In this document: positions 35,116-43,792 of the stretch, piece by piece | Position numbering within the stretch: the stretch's first letter is position 1 | Layout: each line of letters starts with the position of its first letter | Source of the DNA: Caballeronia sp. BR00000012568055 | Lineage (GTDB): Bacteria > Pseudomonadota > Gammaproteobacteria > Burkholderiales > Burkholderiaceae | Reading direction: 5' to 3' | DNA: 64,000 bases | NCBI RefSeq assembly: GCF_029439455.1 | Contig: NZ_JAQFVG010000319.1 | Span: 1-64,000 of the forward strand | Position numbers and translations under genes: made by a program | Notes under the pieces: model-generated | Seen by the model: only the letters and a program-made list of their open reading frames with translations | Database searches by the model: none | Told to the model about the DNA's origin: nothing

Positions 35116-36354
35116 TTAGGCGGAATGACGTTTTCGGTAGCCGTCGAGGAAGCGCGCGATGCGATTGATCGAATCGGCGAGATCGTCCATGTTCGGCAGG
35201 AACACGACGCGGAAGTGATCGGGCGTCGGCCAGTTGAAGCCGGTTCCCTGCACGAGCAGCGTGCGCTCTTCGAGCAGCAGATCGGTGATGAATTGCTGAT
35301 CGTCCTGAATCAGGTACATCTTCGGATCGAGCTTCGGGAACATGTACAGCGCGGCCTGCGGCTTCACGCATGTGACGCCGGGAATGGCGGTCAGCATGTC
35401 GTAGGCGAGTTCGCGCTGTTTGTAGAGCCGGCCGCCCGGCAGGATCAGATCGTTGATGCTTTGATAGCCGCCGAGCGCGGTTTGAATCGCGTATTGGCCG
35501 GGCACGTTCGGGCACAGGCGCATGGACGCGAGAATGCCGAGGCCTTCGAGATAATCCTTGGCGCGGCGGCGGTTTTCTTCGATCAGACCGGAAATTGCCA
35601 TCCAGCCCGCACGATATCCGCACGAACGGTAGCTTTTCGACAAGCTGTTGAAGGTGACCGTGATGACGTCTTCCGACAGCGCGCCCATGGCCGTATGCGT
35701 CTTGCCGTCGTAGACGATCTTGTCGTAGACCTCGTCGGCGAAGATGATGAGGCCGTGCTCACGTGCAATCGCGATCAGTTCGCGCAGCAGATCGTCCGAG
35801 TACAGCGCGCCGGTCGGGTTGTTCGGATTGATGACGACCAGCGCCTTGGTGTTCGGCGTGATCTTGGCACGGATATCGTCGAGATCGGGCATCCAGCCGT
35901 TGGACTCGTCGCACAGATAGTGGCGCGGCGTGCCCGCCGACAGGCTCACCGCCGCCGTCCACAGCGGATAATCCGGCGCGGGCAGCAGCACTTCATCGCC
36001 GTCGTTGAGCAGCGCCTGCATGGCCATCACGATCAGTTCGGACGCGCCATTGCCGATGTAGATATCGTCCAGTTCCACGCCCGGAACGCCCTTCTCCTGC
36101 GTGTAGTGCATGATCGCCTTGCGCGCCGCGAACACGCCCTTCGAATCCGAATAGCCCGACGAGCCGGGCAAATTGCGGATCATGTCCTGAATAATCTCGT
36201 CCGGCGCTTCGAACCCGAACGCCGCCAGATTGCCGATATTCAACTTGATGATGCGATGCCCTTCTTCTTCGAGGCGCTTCGCATGCTCGAGCACGGGTCC
36301 GCGAATGTCGTAGCAGACGTTTTGCAGCTTGTTGGATTTGAGAATCGGTTTCAC
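35116..36354 (-). CDS. alaA: Pyridoxal-phosphate aminotransferase (AlaA-type)
   Basis: A 412-residue class I/II aminotransferase close to alanine transaminase AlaA. It begins at a GTG with KPILKSNKLQNVCYDIRGP; the PLP lysine is Lys240 in TFNSLSKSYRSCGYRAGW, the substrate motif VVINPNNPTGALYS is present, and the C-terminal Arg is in FRVVFLPN. A frame extending to an ATG at 36477 adds 41 Arg/Ser/Pro-rich residues that do not look like the family, so the GTG start is preferred; the SD is poor either way. First gene of the unit with hom and thrC, so it may supply amino groups or pyruvate/alanine balance to the aspartate family; its exact substrate is inferred. Confidence 0.88.
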   Translation of the reverse strand: MKPILKSNKLQNVCYDIRGPVLEHAKRLEEEGHRIIKLNIGNLAAFGFEAPDEIIQDMIRNLPGSSGYSDSKGVFAARKAIMHYTQEKGVPGVELDDIYIGNGASELIVMAMQALLNDGDEVLLPAPDYPLWTAAVSLSAGTPRHYLCDESNGWMPDLDDIRAKITPNTKALVVINPNNPTGALYSDDLLRELIAIAREHGLIIFADEVYDKIVYDGKTHTAMGALSEDVITVTFNSLSKSYRSCGYRAGWMAISGLIEENRRRAKDYLEGLGILASMRLCPNVPGQYAIQTALGGYQSINDLILPGGRLYKQRELAYDMLTAIPGVTCVKPQAALYMFPKLDPKMYLIQDDQQFITDLLLEERTLLVQGTGFNWPTPDHFRVVFLPNMDDLADSINRIARFLDGYRKRHSA

Positions 36355-36397
36355 GGCGGGCGGCTCTGGTGATGACGGAGTGGAATGCGTGCTTGTG

Positions 36398-36416
36398 TCC
36401 GGGCGCGGCGCCCGGA
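36398..36416 (-). promoter_or_regulatory. GC-rich hairpin in the leader of the alaA-hom-thrC unit
   Basis: TCCGGGCG (36398-36405) and CGCCCGGA (36409-36416) with a 3-nt loop, 44 bp upstream of the proposed GTG. It has no U-tract. If the longer ATG start at 36477 were used it would fall inside the coding sequence. Confidence 0.35.
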
Positions 36417-36704
36417 AATCGGCAAAACGAGATACTGCGGAGTTGCGCCTTCGGCCGGCGGCGCTTCGGATGGACAAGCCGCGCCAGGTAAGGCACGCGC
36501 GTTGCGGACCGGCTCATGCGGCGTGGACAGCGCGGGCGGCTTGTGGCCGGCCCAGCGGCTCCAGCAAGCCCGATGACCGAAAAGTTATAATTTACTGATT
36601 ATGTGGCAGTTCCGCAATGCACCAAAGGACAGCGCGTCGCCGCGATGTCGGTGCATAAGCGCATGCCGCAGCCCTTCTGACCTCTAGCCTGCCGGATCAT
36701 CGTT

Positions 36705-37079
36705 TTGAAACTCCATCAGGAAGCCAGCAACGCGCTCAACACGATCACGAGCTACGGCGACGATTTCGTCGCGATCAATCTCGAACGACACACGGGCAGC
36801 GTGATCGTGATGCCGCAGTCGCCCGTCGAGGCGTGGCCGGTGTCGTCGTTCGAGGCGCTCACCGCCGAACATTTCGATGCGCTTCTCCAGGCCGCGCCGG
36901 AAGTGGTGATTTTCGGCAGCGGATCGAGGCTGCGCTTTCCGCATCCGCGGCTGACGGCCCAACTGGCGAAGCATCGCATTGGCGTGGAAACGATGGACTT
37001 CGGCGCGGCCTGCCGCACGTATAACATCCTGATGTCGGAAGGCCGGCGCGTGGCGGCGGCGCTTTTGATCGAAGCCTGA
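36705..37079 (+). CDS. Mth938-like (Xcc1710-type) domain protein
   Basis: A 124-residue single-domain protein of the Mth938/DUF498 family (NDUFAF3-related fold). It starts KLHQEASNALNTITSYGDDFVAIN; other motifs are APEVVIFGSGSRLRFP and GVETMDFGAACRTYNILMSEGRRVAAALL. The start is a TTG at 36705. No ATG lies nearby in frame, and the family N terminus begins at this residue. It is cytosolic and of unknown biochemical role; relatives are linked to respiratory complex I assembly. A TATAAT hexamer at 36586-36591 may be its -10 but no -35 is evident. Confidence 0.86.
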   Translation: MKLHQEASNALNTITSYGDDFVAINLERHTGSVIVMPQSPVEAWPVSSFEALTAEHFDALLQAAPEVVIFGSGSRLRFPHPRLTAQLAKHRIGVETMDFGAACRTYNILMSEGRRVAAALLIEA

Positions 37080-37097
37080 GCCGATCTGCGCGAAAAT

Positions 37098-37114
37098 CCT
37101 AAGCGAACCCTAAG
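37098..37114 (+). promoter_or_regulatory. PmrA-box-like direct repeat upstream of the arn operon
   Basis: CCTAAG (37098-37103), 5-bp spacer CGAAC, CCTAAG (37109-37114). The PmrA/BasR consensus is YTTAAK-N5-YTTAAK; each half here differs only by T to C at the second base, with exact spacing. A possible promoter TTGACG (37169-37174) with TACACT (37195-37200) lies downstream, though its 20-bp spacer is long. Confidence 0.45.
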
Positions 37115-37212
37115 CAATCGCGCGGCACAATCGCGCTCCGCTGACGAAGCGCCTGATCGTGCGCCAAATTGACGAATCGCGCCGCGCCGTGCGTTACACT
37201 CCCGCCCGGCGC

Positions 37213-37236
37213 GGGTTTCGCTGTGGGTTTCGCTGT
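37213..37236 (+). repeat. 12-bp direct tandem repeat in the arn leader region
   Basis: GGGTTTCGCTGT occurs twice head to tail (37213-37224, 37225-37236), about 145 bp before the arnT ATG. It could be a regulator site or a simple slippage product. The rest of 37080-37381 has no gene. Confidence 0.8.
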
Positions 37237-37381
37237 GATTCTCACGGGCCGCGAGCCGCAATTTCGCTTTCGGCGCGCTTTCGGGGTGCATCATCAATCG
37301 TCGCGCAACCGGGCGCACGGTCATAACTGCCCGCTTCGTTTCACCAAAACGCCGCCTTGCGGCATCGGATAGGTTGACTTC

Positions 37382-39055
37382 ATGAACGATACGCCCGCGC
37401 GGCTACCGCTCACCCGTCTCTCACTCATTCTTCTGGTTCTCGCGCTCGCGATCATCTGGTTCGGGCCGCTCGGGCTGCGCCATCTGGTGCCGAGCGACGA
37501 AGGCCGCTACGCCGAAATGGCGCGTGAGATGTTCGTCACCGGCGACTGGATCACGCCGCGCTACAACGGCTACAAGTACTTTGAAAAGCCGCCACTGCAA
37601 ACCTGGGCCAATGCGCTCACGTTCGCGTGGTTCGGTATCGGCGAATGGCAGGCGCGGCTCTATACCGCGCTGACGGGCTTCGCCGGCGTGCTGCTGCTCG
37701 GCTATACCGGCACGCGCGTGTTTAACGCGGTGACGGGTTTCACGGCCGCCGTTGTGCTCGCGACCTGCCCGTACTGGAACCTGATGGGCCACTTCAACAC
37801 GCTCGACATGGCTCTGTCGTTCTGGATGGAGCTGACGTTCTGCGCGCTGCTGCTCGCTCAGCGTCCCGGCCTGCCGACACGCGAAGTGCGCCTGTGGATG
37901 TGGCTTTGCTGGGCCGGCATGGGCGCGGCGGTGCTGTCGAAGGGATTGGTCGGTTTGATTCTGCCGGGCGCGGTGCTGGTGCTGTATTCGCTGATCGCGC
38001 GTGATTGGGCGTTGTGGAGGCGCTTGTATATCGGCAGTGGATTGATCGTGTTTCTGATCGTCGTCGCGCCGTGGTTCGTGCTCGTGCAGATAAAGAACCC
38101 CGAGTTCTTCAACTTCTTCTTTATCGTGCAGCAGTTCCAGCGCTATCTGACGCCTGCTCAGAACCGCCCCGGACCGTTCTATTACTTCGTGCCGGTGCTG
38201 ATCGTCGGCTTTTTGCCGTGGCTGTCGGTGGTCGTGCAGAGCGTGCGCCACGCAGTCAAGACGCCGCGTCAGCCCAATGGCTTCGCGCCCGTCACGCTGC
38301 TGCTGATCTGGACCGCGTTCATCTTTCTGTTCTTCAGCGCTTCGCATTCGAAGCTGCTTTCCTATACTTTGCCGATTGCTCCGACTATCGCGCTGGTGAT
38401 CGGGCTGTATCTGCCGTCGCTGACGAAGCCGCAATACCGCATGCATCTGATCGGCTACGCGGTGTTTTTGATCGCGGCGGCGTTCGGCGCGATTTTCATC
38501 GGACGGGCGGGCAGCGTGAATACGCCGAACGTGCTGTATCGCGAGTTTCAGGTCTGGGTGTATGCGGGGCTGGCGGTGGCTTTTGTCGTCACGCTGTTCG
38601 CAATCTGGCTGAACCGGCGCAGCGTGCTGGCGGGCGCGGCGGGATTGGGCGCGGCGTGGCTGCTGCTCGGCACCATCGCCGGGACGGGACATGACGTGTT
38701 CGGCACGCAGAGTTCGGGCGTGACGCTCGTGCCGGCCGTGAAGGCCGCGATGGCAAAGATGCCCGCCGACGCGCCGTTCTATTCCATCGCCAAGCTCGAT
38801 CACACTATGCCCTTCTACCTCGGCCACACGATGATCATGGTGCAGGAAGCGGATGAACTGACCTTCGGCGTGCAGACGGAGCCGCAGAAGTGGATTCCCA
38901 GCATCGCCGAGTGGATCAAAGTGTGGGATTCGGAACGTTACGCGCTTGCGCTGATGCCGCCCGGCCGCTACGACGAACTCGCCGCGCAACATGTGCCGAT
39001 GCAGGTGATTGCGCGCGACGAGCGGCGCGTGATTGTGGAAAAGCCGCAGCCGTAA
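37382..39055 (+). CDS. arnT: Undecaprenyl phosphate-alpha-L-Ara4N transferase ArnT
   Basis: A 557-residue GT-C fold (GT39-like) glycosyltransferase with about 12-13 TM helices that moves 4-amino-4-deoxy-L-arabinose (Ara4N) from undecaprenyl phosphate to lipid A on the periplasmic face. The first periplasmic loop has the conserved acidic motif PSDEGRYAEMAREM and the aromatic YFEKPPLQTW. A C-terminal soluble segment follows (about 440-557). It is the first gene of the arn operon, unlike the enterobacterial order arnBCADTEF. Function: resistance to polymyxin and other cationic peptides. Confidence 0.93.
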   Translation: MNDTPARLPLTRLSLILLVLALAIIWFGPLGLRHLVPSDEGRYAEMAREMFVTGDWITPRYNGYKYFEKPPLQTWANALTFAWFGIGEWQARLYTALTGFAGVLLLGYTGTRVFNAVTGFTAAVVLATCPYWNLMGHFNTLDMALSFWMELTFCALLLAQRPGLPTREVRLWMWLCWAGMGAAVLSKGLVGLILPGAVLVLYSLIARDWALWRRLYIGSGLIVFLIVVAPWFVLVQIKNPEFFNFFFIVQQFQRYLTPAQNRPGPFYYFVPVLIVGFLPWLSVVVQSVRHAVKTPRQPNGFAPVTLLLIWTAFIFLFFSASHSKLLSYTLPIAPTIALVIGLYLPSLTKPQYRMHLIGYAVFLIAAAFGAIFIGRAGSVNTPNVLYREFQVWVYAGLAVAFVVTLFAIWLNRRSVLAGAAGLGAAWLLLGTIAGTGHDVFGTQSSGVTLVPAVKAAMAKMPADAPFYSIAKLDHTMPFYLGHTMIMVQEADELTFGVQTEPQKWIPSIAEWIKVWDSERYALALMPPGRYDELAAQHVPMQVIARDERRVIVEKPQP

Positions 39056-39143
39056 GCAGATATGTTGCGGCGCACTGTGCCGTATCGCGCGGTACGACCG
39101 TTCGTCGATCGGCCGCGAACCGAGTATTCTTGAAAACTACCCG

Positions 39144-39515
39144 ATGAACCCGATTTCCCTGATTTGCATTATCACCGGCGTAATGTTGAACGCTGTCGCG
39201 CAGTTGCTGCTCAAAGCAGGCGTGAACGCCGTCGGCCACTTCGACATCACGCCCGCGAACATCCTGCCGGTCGGTTTCAAGATCGCGACGCAGTTGCCGA
39301 TCATCGGCGGTCTCACGTGCTACGTGCTGAGCGTTGGCGTGTGGATCGTCGGGCTGTCGCGCGTGGACGTGTCGATCGCCTATCCGATGCTCTCGCTCGG
39401 TTACGTGGTCAACGCGTTCGCGGCGTGGTATCTGTTCGGCGAAGTGCTGTCGGTGCAGCGGCTCGTGGGTATCGGCATCATTCTCGTCGGCGTCGTGGTG
39501 CTCGCGCGCGGCTGA
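39144..39515 (+). CDS. ArnE/ArnF-like flippase subunit (SMR/EamA fold)
   Basis: A 123-residue inner-membrane protein with four predicted TM helices: ISLICIITGVMLNAVAQLLLK starts TM1, then LPIIGGLTCYVLSVGVWIVGL, IAYPMLSLGYVVNAFAAWYL, and IGIILVGVVVLA. It resembles ArnE/ArnF, which flip undecaprenyl-phosphate-Ara4N. Enterobacteria use two subunits; here a single gene lies in the operon and may homodimerise. The ATG at 39144 (residue M of MNPISLI) is chosen over an upstream frame at 39033 overlapping arnT. Confidence 0.85.
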   Translation: MNPISLICIITGVMLNAVAQLLLKAGVNAVGHFDITPANILPVGFKIATQLPIIGGLTCYVLSVGVWIVGLSRVDVSIAYPMLSLGYVVNAFAAWYLFGEVLSVQRLVGIGIILVGVVVLARG

Positions 39516-39548
39516 AAATCTTTTCCTCACTTTTTAAGCAACTTGCCC

Positions 39549-40697
39549 ATGACTCAGACTTCGCGGCCGTTCCTGCCCTTCGTCAAACCCGACATCGACG
39601 AAGAGACCATTCAGGGCGTCGTTGACGTGCTGCGCTCCGGCTGGATCACGACCGGCCCGCAGAATCAGCAGTTCGAAGCGGAATTGTCGGCGTATTTCGG
39701 CGGCCGTCCGGTGCGCGCGTTCAATTCCGGCACCTGCACGATGGAAATCGCCCTGCGCATCGCGGGCGTGGGTGACGGCGACGAAGTCATCACCACGCCG
39801 ATGACCTGGGTATCGACGGCCAACGTGATTCTCGAAGTGGGCGCAACGCCGGTTTTCGTCGATATCGACCCGGCCACGCGCAATATGGACCTGAACCTGC
39901 TCGAAGCCGCCATCACGCCGCGCACGAAGGCGATCATGCCGGTCTATCTCGCAGGTTTGCCGGTGGACATGGACCAACTCTACGAAATCGCGCGCAAGCA
40001 CAAGCTGCGCGTGATCGAAGATGCCGCGCAGGCGTTCGGTTCGACGTGGAAAGGCAAGCGCATCGGTTCGTTCGGCGATCTCGTTTCGTTCAGCTTCCAC
40101 GCGAACAAAAACGTGACGTCGATTGAAGGCGGCGCGCTGGTCATGAACAATGACGACGAAGCGGAACTCGCACGGAAGTATCGTCTGCAAGGCATTACGC
40201 GCACGGGCATGGACGGCATGGATTGCGACGTGCTCGGCGGCAAATACAATCTCACTGATGTCGCGGCGCGCGTCGGTCTCGGTCAGCTCAGACAAGTCGA
40301 GCGTTTCACGCAGAAGCGCCGCGAACTCGCCCGCGCGTATTTCGATGCGTTCGAAGGCGGCGCGGCGGTGAAACTCGGCGTCGGTTTGCCGCCGGAGAAT
40401 TTCACCGACAGCAACTGGCATATGTTCCAGATCGCGCTGCCGCTGGATCGGCTGAAGCTCACACGTGCGGAATTCATGGAGCAGATGAAAGCGCGCGGCG
40501 TCGGCACCGGCCTGCACTATCCGGCGCTGCATCTGTTCACGCTGTATCGCGCGCGCGGTTTCAAGGAAGGCATGTTCCCGCATTCGGAGCGCTACGGCGC
40601 ATCCACGGTCACGCTGCCGCTCTTCACGCAGATGAGCACGGACGATGTCGCCCACGTCGTCGCTTCGATCAACGAGATTTGCGCTCAGCACGGATAA
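39549..40697 (+). CDS. arnB: UDP-4-amino-4-deoxy-L-arabinose aminotransferase ArnB
   Basis: A 382-residue DegT/DnrJ/EryC1 family PLP enzyme that aminates UDP-4-ketopentose to UDP-Ara4N. The PLP lysine is Lys187 in SFHANKNVTSIEGGAL; other motifs are FNSGTCTMEIALR and EDAAQAFGSTW. The ATG at 39549 is two codons after a TTG at 39543. It is the second enzymatic step of the arn pathway in this operon. Confidence 0.94.
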   Translation: MTQTSRPFLPFVKPDIDEETIQGVVDVLRSGWITTGPQNQQFEAELSAYFGGRPVRAFNSGTCTMEIALRIAGVGDGDEVITTPMTWVSTANVILEVGATPVFVDIDPATRNMDLNLLEAAITPRTKAIMPVYLAGLPVDMDQLYEIARKHKLRVIEDAAQAFGSTWKGKRIGSFGDLVSFSFHANKNVTSIEGGALVMNNDDEAELARKYRLQGITRTGMDGMDCDVLGGKYNLTDVAARVGLGQLRQVERFTQKRRELARAYFDAFEGGAAVKLGVGLPPENFTDSNWHMFQIALPLDRLKLTRAEFMEQMKARGVGTGLHYPALHLFTLYRARGFKEGMFPHSERYGASTVTLPLFTQMSTDDVAHVVASINEICAQHG

Positions 40698-40718
40698 CCC
40701 AGGGAAACCCACAGCAAC

Positions 40719-41756
40719 ATGAGTCATACGGACTTTCCGACGACCGGCCCCGAGCTTTCGGTCATCATCCCGGTGTACAACGAAGAAGCCGGCCTGGCCG
40801 AGCTGTTTTCGCGCCTGTACCCGGCACTCGATGCGCTCGACACGTCGTACGAGGTGATCTTCATCAACGACGGCAGCCGCGACAAATCCGCCGCGCTGCT
40901 GGCGCAGCAATTCCACGTGCGCCCCGACACCACGCGCGTGATTCTGCTGAACGGCAACTACGGCCAGCATATGGCGATTCTCGCGGGCTTCGAGCAATCG
41001 CGCGGCGATATCGTCGTCACGCTCGATGCGGATTTACAGAATCCGCCTGAGGAAATCGGCAAGCTGGTGAACAAGATGCGCGAAGGTTACGACTATGTCG
41101 GCACCATTCGCCAGCAGCGTCAGGACAGCATGTGGCGCAAGAAAGCCTCGCGCGCGATGGACCGTCTGCGCGAGCGCATCACCAAGATTCGCATGACGGA
41201 TCAGGGCTGCATGCTGCGCGCATACAGCCGCCATATCATCGATACGATCAACCGTTGCGGCGAAATCAACACCTTCATTCCGGCGCTCGCTTACACCTTC
41301 GCGCAGAATCCGATCGAAGTGGATGTGGCGCATGAAGAGCGCTTCGCGGGTGAATCGAAATATTCGCTGTATAGCCTGATTCGCCTGAACTTCGATCTCG
41401 TCACCGGATTTTCGGTGGTGCCGCTGCAATGGCTGTCGTTTATCGGCGTGATTCTGTCGGTGGGATCGGCGGCGCTGTTTCTCTTGCTGTTGATTCGCCG
41501 CTTTATGTTTGGCGCGGAAGTTCAGGGTGTGTTCACCCTGTTCGCTATCACGTTCTTCATGCTCGGCGTGATCATCTTCGCGCTTGGGCTGCTTGGCGAA
41601 TATATCGGGCGGATTTATCAGCAGGTCCGCGCGCGTCCGCGGTATCTCGTGCAGACCATTCTCGAACAACGCGATGGCTTGTCGATCGCCAAGCAGCCGC
41701 TGCAACAAGCCGTGCAGCAGGTCGCCGTCGTCACGCGTGAGGACAATGGCCGATGA
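40719..41756 (+). CDS. arnC: Undecaprenyl-phosphate Ara4FN transferase ArnC
   Basis: A 345-residue GT2 family enzyme that attaches 4-formamido-arabinose to undecaprenyl phosphate. The N-terminal GT-A domain has LSVIIPVYNEEAGL and the metal motif DADLQNPPEE. Two C-terminal TM helices (about 235-300) anchor it: LSFIGVILSVGSAALFLLLL and LFAITFFMLGVIIFALGLLG. Its stop overlaps the next ATG by four bases (41753-41756). Confidence 0.94.
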   Translation: MSHTDFPTTGPELSVIIPVYNEEAGLAELFSRLYPALDALDTSYEVIFINDGSRDKSAALLAQQFHVRPDTTRVILLNGNYGQHMAILAGFEQSRGDIVVTLDADLQNPPEEIGKLVNKMREGYDYVGTIRQQRQDSMWRKKASRAMDRLRERITKIRMTDQGCMLRAYSRHIIDTINRCGEINTFIPALAYTFAQNPIEVDVAHEERFAGESKYSLYSLIRLNFDLVTGFSVVPLQWLSFIGVILSVGSAALFLLLLIRRFMFGAEVQGVFTLFAITFFMLGVIIFALGLLGEYIGRIYQQVRARPRYLVQTILEQRDGLSIAKQPLQQAVQQVAVVTREDNGR

Positions 41757-42739
41757 AGCCGCCCGCAGTCGTTTTCGCGTATCACAACGTTGGCGTGCGT
41801 TGTCTGCAAGTGCTGCTGGCGCGCGGTGTGGATGTGGCGCTGGTCGTCACGCACGAGGACAGCGCGAGCGAGAATATCTGGTTCGGCAGCGTGGCGCAGG
41901 TCGCGGCGGAGCATGGCATCGAAACCATCACGCCGGCCGATCCCAAATCGCAGGAACTGCACGACGCCGTGGCCAAGGCCGCGCCGGATTTCATCTTCTC
42001 GTTCTACTACCGGAACATGCTGCCGGTGCCGCTGCTCGCGTTGGCGAAGCGCGGCGCGTACAACATGCACGGCTCGTTGCTGCCGAAGTATCGCGGACGC
42101 GTGCCGACGAACTGGGCGGTCATCAACGGCGAAACCGAAGCGGGCGCGACGCTGCATGAAATGGCCGCCAAGCCCGACGCTGGCGCGATCCTCGCGCAAA
42201 CGCCTGTCCCCATCCTCCCCGACGATACCGCCGCGATGGTCTTCGACAAGACCGTCGTCGCCGCGGAGCAGACCTTGTGGCGCGTGTTGCCTGCCTTACT
42301 CCGAGGCGAAGCGCCGCATCTGCCGAACGATCTCGCCAGTGGCAGCTACTACGGCGGACGCAAGCCGGAGGACGGCCGTATCGACTGGACGCAGCCGGCT
42401 CAGCGCGTCTATAACCTGATTCGTGCCGTGGCGCCGCCTTATCCCGGCGCGTTCACGGATATCGGCGCACAGCGATTTATCGTCGCGCGCGCGCGGCTGG
42501 TGCCGGAAACCGGCGCGCCGGGTGTATCCATCGAAAGGCTCGGGGAGTTGCGCAGTTTGCCCCCCGGCCTCAGCGTGACGGATAATGCTTTGTTTGGCGT
42601 CTGCGGCGACGGCCGCGTTATCGCCATCCACGAATTGCGCCATCGGTCATTGAATACCGATTCACAACCCGTGGACGAAGAGCGCACCGTCGATCCCGCC
42701 GAATTCGGCCGAATCATTCAATCTTCTCGTCATTCATGA
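41753..42739 (+). CDS. arnA: UDP-Ara4N formyltransferase (ArnA N-terminal half)
   Basis: A 328-residue formyltransferase corresponding to the N-terminal domain of E. coli ArnA. Catalytic residues are Asn104, His106 and Asp142 (in YNMHGSLLPKYRG and KPDAGAI), two positions from E. coli N102, H104 and D140. It formylates UDP-Ara4N using N10-formyl-THF so that only the forward reaction by ArnC proceeds. It stands as its own gene, coupled by 4-bp overlaps with arnC upstream and with the decarboxylase downstream (42736-42739). Confidence 0.92.
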   Translation: MKPPAVVFAYHNVGVRCLQVLLARGVDVALVVTHEDSASENIWFGSVAQVAAEHGIETITPADPKSQELHDAVAKAAPDFIFSFYYRNMLPVPLLALAKRGAYNMHGSLLPKYRGRVPTNWAVINGETEAGATLHEMAAKPDAGAILAQTPVPILPDDTAAMVFDKTVVAAEQTLWRVLPALLRGEAPHLPNDLASGSYYGGRKPEDGRIDWTQPAQRVYNLIRAVAPPYPGAFTDIGAQRFIVARARLVPETGAPGVSIERLGELRSLPPGLSVTDNALFGVCGDGRVIAIHELRHRSLNTDSQPVDEERTVDPAEFGRIIQSSRHS

Positions 42740-43782
42740 AAAAAGTTCTGATTCTGGGTGTGAACGGCTTTATCGGCCATCACCTGTCCAAGCGCATCCT
42801 CGAAACCACCGACTGGGAAGTCTTCGGGATGGACATGCAAACCGATCGTCTGGGCGACCTCGCGAATCACGAGCGCATGCACTTCTTCGAAGGCGACATC
42901 ACGATCAACAAGGAGTGGGTCGAGTATCACGTCAAGAAGTGCGATGTGATCCTGCCGCTGGTGGCGATCGCCACGCCCGCGACGTACGTGAAGCAGCCGC
43001 TGCGCGTGTTCGAACTGGACTTCGAGGCGAATCTGCCCATCGTGCGTTCGGCGGTGAAGTACGGCAAGCATCTGGTCTTTCCTTCGACGTCCGAGGTGTA
43101 CGGCATGTGCACCGACGAGCAGTTCGATCCGGAAAACTCCACGCTCTCCTACGGTCCCATCAACAAGCCGCGCTGGATTTACGCCTGCTCCAAGCAATTG
43201 ATGGATCGCGTGATCTGGGGTTACGGCATGGAAGGCCTGAACTTCACGCTGTTCCGTCCGTTCAACTGGATCGGGCCGGGACTGGACTCCATCTATACGC
43301 CGAAGGAAGGTTCGTCGCGCGTGGTGACGCAGTTCCTCGGCCACATCGTGCGCGGTGAAAATATCAGCCTCGTTGATGGCGGCGCGCAGAAGCGTGCGTT
43401 CACGGATATCGACGACGGCATCGGCGCGCTGATGAAGATCATCGAAAATAAGAACGGCGTGGCGACGGGCAAGATCTATAACATCGGCAATCCGAAGAAC
43501 AACTTTTCGGTGCGCGAACTCGCCAACATGATGCTCAAGCTCGGCAACGAGTTCCCTGAGTACGCCGATACCGCGAAGAAGGTGCAGTTGGTCGAAACCT
43601 CGTCGGGCGCGTACTACGGCGAAGGCTATCAGGACGTGCAGAACCGCGTGCCGAAGATCGACAACACCATGCAGGAACTCGGCTGGGCGCCGCAAGCCAC
43701 GATGGACGACGCGCTGCGCAAGATTTTCGAAGCGTATCGCGGCAGCGTGGGCGAAGCGCGCAAGCTGGTCGAGCAGGCATAA
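42736..43782 (+). CDS. arnA: UDP-glucuronate decarboxylase (ArnA C-terminal half)
   Basis: A 348-residue extended SDR enzyme equivalent to the C-terminal domain of ArnA. It oxidatively decarboxylates UDP-glucuronate to UDP-4-ketopentose. The NAD motif GVNGFIGHHL is near residue 8 and the catalytic YxxxK is Tyr149/Lys153 in RWIYACSKQ. The split of the bifunctional ArnA into two genes is clear because both halves have their own starts and stops with ATGA coupling. Confidence 0.93.
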   Translation: MKKVLILGVNGFIGHHLSKRILETTDWEVFGMDMQTDRLGDLANHERMHFFEGDITINKEWVEYHVKKCDVILPLVAIATPATYVKQPLRVFELDFEANLPIVRSAVKYGKHLVFPSTSEVYGMCTDEQFDPENSTLSYGPINKPRWIYACSKQLMDRVIWGYGMEGLNFTLFRPFNWIGPGLDSIYTPKEGSSRVVTQFLGHIVRGENISLVDGGAQKRAFTDIDDGIGALMKIIENKNGVATGKIYNIGNPKNNFSVRELANMMLKLGNEFPEYADTAKKVQLVETSSGAYYGEGYQDVQNRVPKIDNTMQELGWAPQATMDDALRKIFEAYRGSVGEARKLVEQA

Positions 43783-43792
43783 GGCGCTAAGC

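Noticed and set aside
36586-36591. TATAAT as promoter for the Mth938-like gene
   Set aside because: No acceptable -35 hexamer 16-18 bp upstream, so it was not listed as a promoter on its own.
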